64,000 nucleotides of DNA from Schistocephalus solidus (lineage: Eukaryota; Platyhelminthes; Cestoda; Diphyllobothriidea; Diphyllobothriidae), in contig WEDG01011821.1 of NCBI GenBank assembly GCA_017591395.1, positions 1 to 64,000 of the forward strand, written 5' to 3'. The translations under genes were made by a program, and so were the position numbers. The first letter of the stretch is position 1. The number at the start of each line of letters is the position of its first letter. Below the pieces are notes generated by a model that was not told the origin of the DNA, did no database searches, and saw nothing but the letters and a program-made list of their open reading frames with translations. Below, piece after piece: positions 58,086 to 64,000 of this stretch.

Positions 58086-59110
58086 TAGCTCGAGCGCTGA
58101 TTAGGTGATTGCGAACCGCTTTGATCCGGAGAGCTCCAGAACTTATCGATTTCCATACATCACTGATTATGCTGGGACTCCTGTGGGGAAGAGCTCGTCA
58201 ACCGAAAGATACAAGACGACGTTTCAGCCCGCAAAATTGACACTCCCAGAAAAAGTAAAATATGCCAGGCAGATTAAAGTTCGCTCTTCGCTTATTTGCA
58301 ACACGAAAGAAGGCCCTAATATTTTAATAGGACTCCAAGTGAGATCGTTTGCAGTCAGTCAGAAGAAATTGGGCCGTGCAGTTTACTGAGAGCTTCATTT
58401 TCTAGTTAGAATGTCTCAAGGCTTTTTAGATTATATTCTCTAAATAACCTGAAGTAATTTTTGAATGAAAAACGACTAAGGGGAGATGTATAAATGCTGT
58501 GCAGATACCGTATTTGACCAGTTTTGAGTCTGCGAATGACGGTGACTGTTCAAAGAACTTCAACAACTGGGTCTCAAACGACGACGCTCTAAATAAATCA
58601 TCTTACTTTCGCAAGGTCGAACAAGGCTACTTCGCAATGAGCCAACGGCCTTTGTTATATTCCAGCCATAAATACTCTAATAATGGTTGTATTATTTCCA
58701 ACCTTAAGTTTTTCATTAAGTACCTAGTAGTTTTAATGTCACGTTACTTTCTGGAAAAGGCTTAAAAACCTGAAACGAGCCTTCACTATGTTCCACAAAG
58801 ATTTCGCCGAACATTTACTTGGAATCGCATCTAGTATTGCCGGATTTACACGGACTGGAAATTCAAGTTTTACACTCGTGCAGGCTGTTTTCGATAAACT
58901 TTACCACGTAGATTCATTTCCTCTCCCAGAGAGATCCGCTCAAATAAGTTGGTTTGGTCTGCAATACTGTTTGTTTCGGGAGGAAAGAGGTCTCCGAATG
59001 CAAAGATGTAACTATTTTCATCCTAAATGCGCTTGTTTTCGAGTAAATAAGGACTGAAAAGGCATCCAAGACAAAATCATGCAGGCCATAATGCTGGACG
59101 TTTTAATTCC
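58086..59110. other. No gene recognised
   Basis: Three small + strand frames (58105-58389, 58499-58765, 58788-59057) lie in a row but share no domain, codon signal or splice pattern that I can defend. Confidence 0.4.
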
Positions 59111-59400
59111 AGTGAAGTACTTTCTCGTTTGGCTGAGATATTAAACCCGCTCAAGATTGCTAACGGAACTCACTCGTTCTGCTCTGATTTGAGGCTCAAT
59201 CTCGAGCCCCGCCAGCAGCCGAGCAGCTTCTAGGAGGAGAAGATGCAGAGACAAGGGAAAATTGAATGGCTATTTCTGGCTAATTATACGTCTTCAGCCA
59301 GTCACACGGGAAAACGTGTTATGAAAAACCAAAGGAACGAACCTATGAACCAATGATCAGAAGTCCAACGCTCTAAACAGTGCGCCACTTTCTTGTTTTC
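59111..59400 (-). mobile_element. SINE unit, tandem copy 1 left of the RTE insert
   Basis: Minus-strand unit of the array family: head complement near 59350-59395 (caatgatcagaagtccaacg, ctctaaacagtgcgccactt; A box read as GTGGCGCACTGTTTAGAG). The body carries cagccagtcacac and ggctaattatacgtcttcag, and the tail region reads gaggctcaatctcgagcccc and gctaacggaactcactcgtt. The left edge is unclear. The head is closer to the dispersed SINEs than those in the main array. Confidence 0.78.
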
Positions 59401-59737
59401 CTGCCTGGTAAGATAGAACATGTTGACTCTCTTTGGTTAATGATCGCTCAACTTTTAGACCAACTCTCAAAACCCTGTCAGCAGCCGCACAGCTGGTAGG
59501 AGGAGTAGTGGCGAAGCGAAAAGGCCGGCAAAGACAAGGGAGAATGGAATGTCGATTTCCGTCTAATTATTCATCGTCAGCCAGTCACACCAGAAGCCGT
59601 GTGATGAAAAACCAAAGGAAAAAACCAAGATCCATTGATCAGAAGTCCAACGCTCTAACAATTACGACATGTCGTAGATCTCTTGTTGGTTAAGCTAGGG
59701 AGTGTTGACATGCATTGCTTGAAGAACATTCACCGTT
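59401..59737 (-). mobile_element. SINE unit, tandem copy 2 left of the RTE insert
   Basis: Follows copy 1 directly with the array junction phrase (cttgttttcctgcctggtaa and later tctcttgttggttaagctag). The head complement is at about 59635-59672, again with atcagaagtccaacgctcta. It ends at gttcaccgtt, where RTE sequence begins. Confidence 0.78.
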
Positions 59738-60545
59738 CCAGGTGGTGCAGGGACGGTGACTTGCGCGTGAATTAGTTTGAAGTGATAGTAGCCTTGCGCT
59801 GCAGCTACTGCACCCTCTCCTCCTCCCCCACCTGAGCCTGGTGTCAAGACAGAGTCAAGAAGACCGGAAATGGGAGGGGGCGCAGGTGGCTGGCACGGCC
59901 GGAGCCGCCCCTGGGCGAACCACCACACCTGGCTCGGAGCCCACGGAGTGGGAGTGCCATAAAGGTCACATTAAGAAGGGACCATTGCAGCCTGACTCTC
60001 AGTCCGCCAGTTAGTCACTCCACACAAGAACACACATTGGGTTGACCACGTGGTCCAAGTTATCCCGCCAGTTGGCAACCTTCCAAGCCACGGCTTTTAG
60101 CGCACCGTGATAGTTTCAAGCGCATCAGATTTTTTATAGTGAGGAATGTACGCTGAGCTGTCGACCTCACTCTCTACCCCACCCCCGCAATCAGACCACC
60201 ATCCGAGCCAGTCGATTGTCTGAGGTGGGAGTGGGCGCATTGGCTGACGGGTCGGCGTACCCGTCTTCGCGCGCCACAGTTTGACCTGCCCCCCATTACG
60301 CACACACCAGGATTCACTAAAGCGTGGGATATGGAGGAGTCATCGCCGTCTGACTCCCAGTCCACTGGTCAGCCACTCGACACACACAGCACATACACTA
60401 AGCCGACGGCGTGTTCTGGTGTTAGCGTCAGATTGGCAGTCTTCCAAGTCACGGTTTCTAGAAAACCGTGATTTTATCAAGTGCATTATGATGATTGTGA
60501 GGGTTTTGACTATGTATTAGTGAAGATGGTGTGCGCTGATGTGGC
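59738..60545 (-). mobile_element. RTE 3' UTR, copy embedded in the SINE array
   Basis: Reverse orientation of the 33431-34298 sequence, at good similarity: ccaggtggtgcagggacggtgac at the left, gcgcaggtggctggcacggc near 59880, ttaagaagggaccattgcag near 59970, and the hairpin at 60450-60470 with its degenerate partner near 60090-60112. The last ~60 bases of the 3' end (after the CACCTGG block) are missing, so this copy is truncated at its 3' side too, unlike a standard insertion. Confidence 0.82.
60450..60470 (-). other. Hairpin in RTE 3' UTR
   Basis: Perfect 8-base stem CACGGTTT/AAACCGTG with loop ctaga. The stem is identical to that at 33518-33538, although the loop bases differ in order. 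Confidence 0.7.
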
Positions 60546-61155
60546 TTAGCCTCCGTTGGTGTACCGCAGGTTGGCGTGGAGGCGTATGTGTTCTAATAGG
60601 CCCATGCGGTGTGTAAATGTGTGGGAGCAGTGAGAGCAGTGGAGGTGGGCGCGGCGACTGTATGTCGGAGCACCAGGCACTGGTTCACCAGCCTCCGTGC
60701 GATGGATTCGCAGGTGACCGACCGGGTCAATGCGTGAGTTGAAGTTGCGGGTGTATTGTGGGCAGCAGAAATCGGTAGAGGCTGGGGGGATGTCATTCAG
60801 GGTATTGGGGGTGGCAGTGGCGGTATGAATGGCAGGAGTGGAGGATTTGACTGATGCATCGGTGTTGTCGGCATTAGGGTGAATTCCGCTGTCATGGATT
60901 TGCATGTGACCGAATAGGCCCATTCGATGAGTGAATGCGCGAAGACAGTGAGGACAGTGGAGACGACGATCTCTGCTGTGTGTTGGTGCTCCAGGATCTG
61001 GTTCACCAGTCTCAATACGATGGATTCGCAAGTGACCGACTAGGCCGATGCGTAAGGTGAATGTGCGGTCGCATTGAGGACAGTTTAGGTGAGAGTTCGC
61101 ATCGCTGATGGTGGTGGTGGTGTTAGTGAAGGCGATGAGTAGAGGGATGTAGTCG
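60546..61155 (-). pseudogene. RTE zinc-finger ORF C-terminus, intact frame but partial
   Basis: Open on the minus strand for 210 codons (60546-61178) and the best-preserved view of this domain. Four C2H2-type units: CPQCDRTFTLRIGLVGHLRIH; CPHCLRAFTHRMGLFGHMQIH; a third reading CPQYTRNFNSRIDPVGHLRIH, whose second Cys is replaced by Tyr; and [21 protein letters not shown]. They are paired 1-2 and 3-4 by a GEPxPGAPTxSR spacer, suggesting an ancestral two-finger module duplicated once. The reverse transcriptase that should precede it is absent, so the open frame is probably not expressed as a host gene. The apparent N-terminus (about 61140-61178) may be flanking SINE-array sequence read through. 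Confidence 0.78.
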
Positions 61156-61170
61156 ATAACCATTGTGACA

Positions 61171-64000
61171 CGCCGCATATGTCTTGCCTGTTAAGATAGG
61201 GAATGTGGACTTGCATTGCTTGACGAAACTTCAACGATCGCTAACGGACGTAACTCGTTTCGCTCTGATTTTATGCTCAATCTCGAGCCCCGGCAGCAGT
61301 TGAGCAGCTGCCAGGGGAGAAAAAGCAGTGGGATAAGACCAATATAGACAACGGAGAATGGAAAGTCTATTTCCGGCTAATTTTTCATCGTCAGCCAGTC
61401 ACACTGGAACCCGTGTGGTGTAGCCAGAATTCCAACGCTATAACCACTGCGACACGCCGTAGATTTCTTGCCAGTTTGAAATGGAATTTTGACTTGCATT
61501 GCTATAAGACCATTCACAGTACGCTTACGGAAGTATCTCGTTTCGCTCTGATTTGAGGCTCAATCTCGAACCCCGCCAGCAGCTGAGCAGCTGCTAGGAG
61601 GAGACGTAGGAGAGTGAAAAGGCGAAATAAGACAAGAGAAAATCGAATGTCTATTTCCGTTTCTAATTTTTAATCGTCAGCCAGTCACACCGGATTCCGC
61701 GTGATGCAACATTCAAGGAACGAAACCAAGACCCGGTTATCATAATTCCAACACTATAACCACTGCGAAACGCCGTAGATTTCTGGCCCGTTTAGATAGG
61801 GAATGTGGACTTGTATTGCTTGACGAAAGTTCACCGATCGCTAACGGAAGTAACTCGTTTTGCTCTGATTTAAGGCTCAATCTCTAGCCCCGCCAGCAGC
61901 CTAGCAGCTCCTAGGAGGAGACGTAGCAGTGGAATAAGGCCAATTAAGACAAGGGAGAATGGACTGTCTATTTCTTCTTCGATTTTTTCGTCGTCAGCCA
62001 ATCACAATGGAACCCATGTGATGCAACACTCACGATACGAAATCATGACCCGTTTATCGGATTTCCTACGCTATAACCATTGCATCACGTCGTAGATTTC
62101 TTGCCGGTTAAAATAGGGAATTTTCACTTGCATTACTTAAATAATGTTCACCGTTTGCTAACGGAAATCACTCGTTCCGCTTTGATTTGAGGCTCAATCA
62201 TGAGTCCTGCAAGAAGCTGAAAAGCTGCTAGAAGGAGAATTAGCAGAGGGATAAGGCCAAATAAGACAAAGGAGAATGGAAAATCTATTTGCGGCTTATT
62301 TTTCATCGTCAGCCAGTCACACTGGAACCTGTGTGGTGCAACACTCAAGGAACGAGACCACGACCCGTTTATCAGAATTACAATGCGACACGCCGTACTT
62401 TTCTTGCCGGGTAAGATAGGGAATTTGGACTTGCATTGCTTGACGAAAGTTCACCGATCGCTAACGGAAGTAACTCGTTTCGCTCTGATTTAAGGCTCAA
62501 TCTCTAGCCCCGCCAGCAGCCTAGCAGCTCCTAGGATGAGACGTAGCAGTGAAATAAGGCCAATTAAGACAAGGGAGAATGGACTGTCTATTTCCTCTTC
62601 TATTTTTTGTCGTCAGCCAATCACAATGGAACCCGTGTGATGCAACACTCACGATACGAAATCATGACTCGTTTATCGGATTTCCTACGCTATAACCATT
62701 GCATCACGTCGTAGATTTCTTGCCGGTTAAAATAGGGAATTTTCACTTGCATTACTTTTATAATGTTCACCGTTTGCTAACGGAGTCAATCGTTTCGCTT
62801 TAATTTGTGACTCCATCTCTAGCCCCGCCACAGTTGAGCAGTTGCTAGGAGGAGAATTAGCAGAGGGATAAGGCCAAATAAGACAAAGGAGAATGGAATA
62901 ACTATTTGCGGCTTATTTTTGATCCTCAGCCAGTCACACTGGAACCCGTGTAGCGCAACCCTTAAGGAACGAAACGACGACCCATTTTATAGAATTCCGA
63001 CGCTATCACCACAGCGACACGCCGTAGATTTCTTGCCGGGTAAAATAGGGAAATTTGACTCGCATTGCTTGATGATCGTTCACAGTTCGCTAACGGAAAA
63101 CACTCGTTTCGCTTTTATTTGAGGCTCAATTTTGAGGCCTGCCAGCAATTGAGCAGCAGCTAGGAGAAGAAGTAGCAGAGGGATAAGGCCAATTAAGATA
63201 AGGGAGTATGGAATGTCTATTTCCGGCTAATTTTCATCGTCAGCCATTCACACTGAAACCCGAGTGGTGCAGCAATCAAGGAACGTAACCACGACCAGTT
63301 TATAGAATTCCAACGCTATAACCACTGTGACACGCCGTAGATTGCTTGCCGGGTAAGATAGGGAATTTTGACTTGCATTGTTTGAATATTGTTCACCATT
63401 CGCTAACGGAATTTACTCGTTTCGCTTTGATTTGAGGCTCAATCTCGAGGACTGCCAGCAGCTGAGCAGCTACTGGGACCAGACGTAGCAGTGGGATGAG
63501 GCTAAATAAGACAAGCGAGAATGGAATGTCTATTTCCGTTTCTAATTTTTCATCTTCAGCCAGTCACACTGGAACCCGAATGTTGCAACACTCCTGATAC
63601 GAAACCATGACCCATTTATAGGAATTCCAACGCTATAACCATTGCAACACGCCATAGATTTCTTGCCGGTAAAAATAGGGAATTTTGACTTTCATTGCTT
63701 GAAGACCGCTCACAGTACGCTTACGGAAGTAACTCGTTTCGCTCTGATTTGAGGCTCAATTTCGAGCCCCACCAGCAGCTGAGCGGCTGCTAGGCGAAGA
63801 AGTAGCAGTAAGATATGGTCAAATATGACATAGGAGAATATAATGTCTATTTCCTTTTCTAATTTTCTACCTTCAGCAAGTCACACTTGAACCTGAGTGA
63901 TGCAACACTCAAGGAACGAAACCATGACCAGTTTACCAGAATTCCAACGCTATAGCCATTGCAACATGCCGTAGATTTCTTGCCGGTTAAGAAAGGGAAT
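61171..64000 (-). repeat. Tandem SINE-derived satellite array, about 9 units, runs off the window
   Basis: The junction phrase cgccgtagatttcttgcc recurs at 61171, 61455, 61771, 62089, 62391, 62707, 63020, 63333, 63650 and 63966, giving a first period of 284 and then 302-318 bases. Each unit, read on the minus strand, has a worn tRNA-like head (GTCGCAGTGGTTATAGCGTTGGAATTCTGAT then a TTTCGTTCC B-box relic). The body carries gtgactggctgacgatg and a cccttgtcttatttggcc stretch. The tail carries agcagctgctcagctgctgg, cggggctcgagattgagcct and cttccgttagcgatcggtg. Units differ by scattered changes. The B box is degraded in all of them, so transcription by Pol III is unlikely. The array continues past 64000. 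Confidence 0.88.

Noticed and set aside
61171..64000. CRISPR-like array
   Set aside because: Units are ~310-bp tandem copies with no short identical repeat alternating with unique spacers.

Overview
This window reads as nuclear DNA of a parasitic flatworm, most likely a tapeworm of the diphyllobothriid type. The reasons are intron-split, widely spaced genes, one very short intron, long gene-poor stretches packed with decayed retroelements, and an RTE-type element whose protein carries C2H2 zinc fingers. The lineage call is inference from family resemblance; no sequence search was possible.

Only three host genes can be supported, all on the + strand. (1) A TEX9-like coiled-coil protein has five exons between 17663 and 22489; its N-terminal exons lie upstream and were not found. 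(2) A TP53RK/Bud32 (PRPK) atypical kinase, a KEOPS-complex subunit, has three exons between 29149 and 32301. Its conserved basic tail lies in a different frame from the middle exon and is joined through a proposed 119-nt intron. (3) A C2H2 zinc-finger protein has its whole coding region in one exon (55834-57783), with a poly(A) signal at 58054 and a possible noncoding first exon near 50360-50957.

The rest is mobile-element debris. 6256-12760 is a graveyard of at least four CR1/Jockey-type LINE fragments on both strands. 23640-27695 holds an RTE-type element with an internal deletion that abuts its reverse transcriptase and zinc-finger regions, followed by extra copies of its ~365-bp 3' module. 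32884-34298 is a 5'-truncated copy of the same family with a clear 13-bp target-site duplication. 59738-61155 holds another on the - strand, and older 3' fragments lie near 39.0, 43.5 and 45.7 kb. A mariner-like transposase relic lies at 40180-41020 (-). Three short elements with terminal inverted repeats (30934, 37466, 42464) have telomere-like cores.

A tRNA-derived SINE family, with A and B boxes and a tRNA-Arg(UCU)-like anticodon arm, occurs as dispersed copies (about 22.9, 30.0, 35.5, 36.9, 41.8 and 47.3 kb). It has also been amplified into a tandem array with a ~310-bp period from 61171 to beyond the right edge, part of it in a ~618-bp dimeric higher-order pattern. The three host genes have no visible functional link to one another. 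Most of the biology here concerns how LINEs, SINEs and short TIR elements share and multiply sequence modules.
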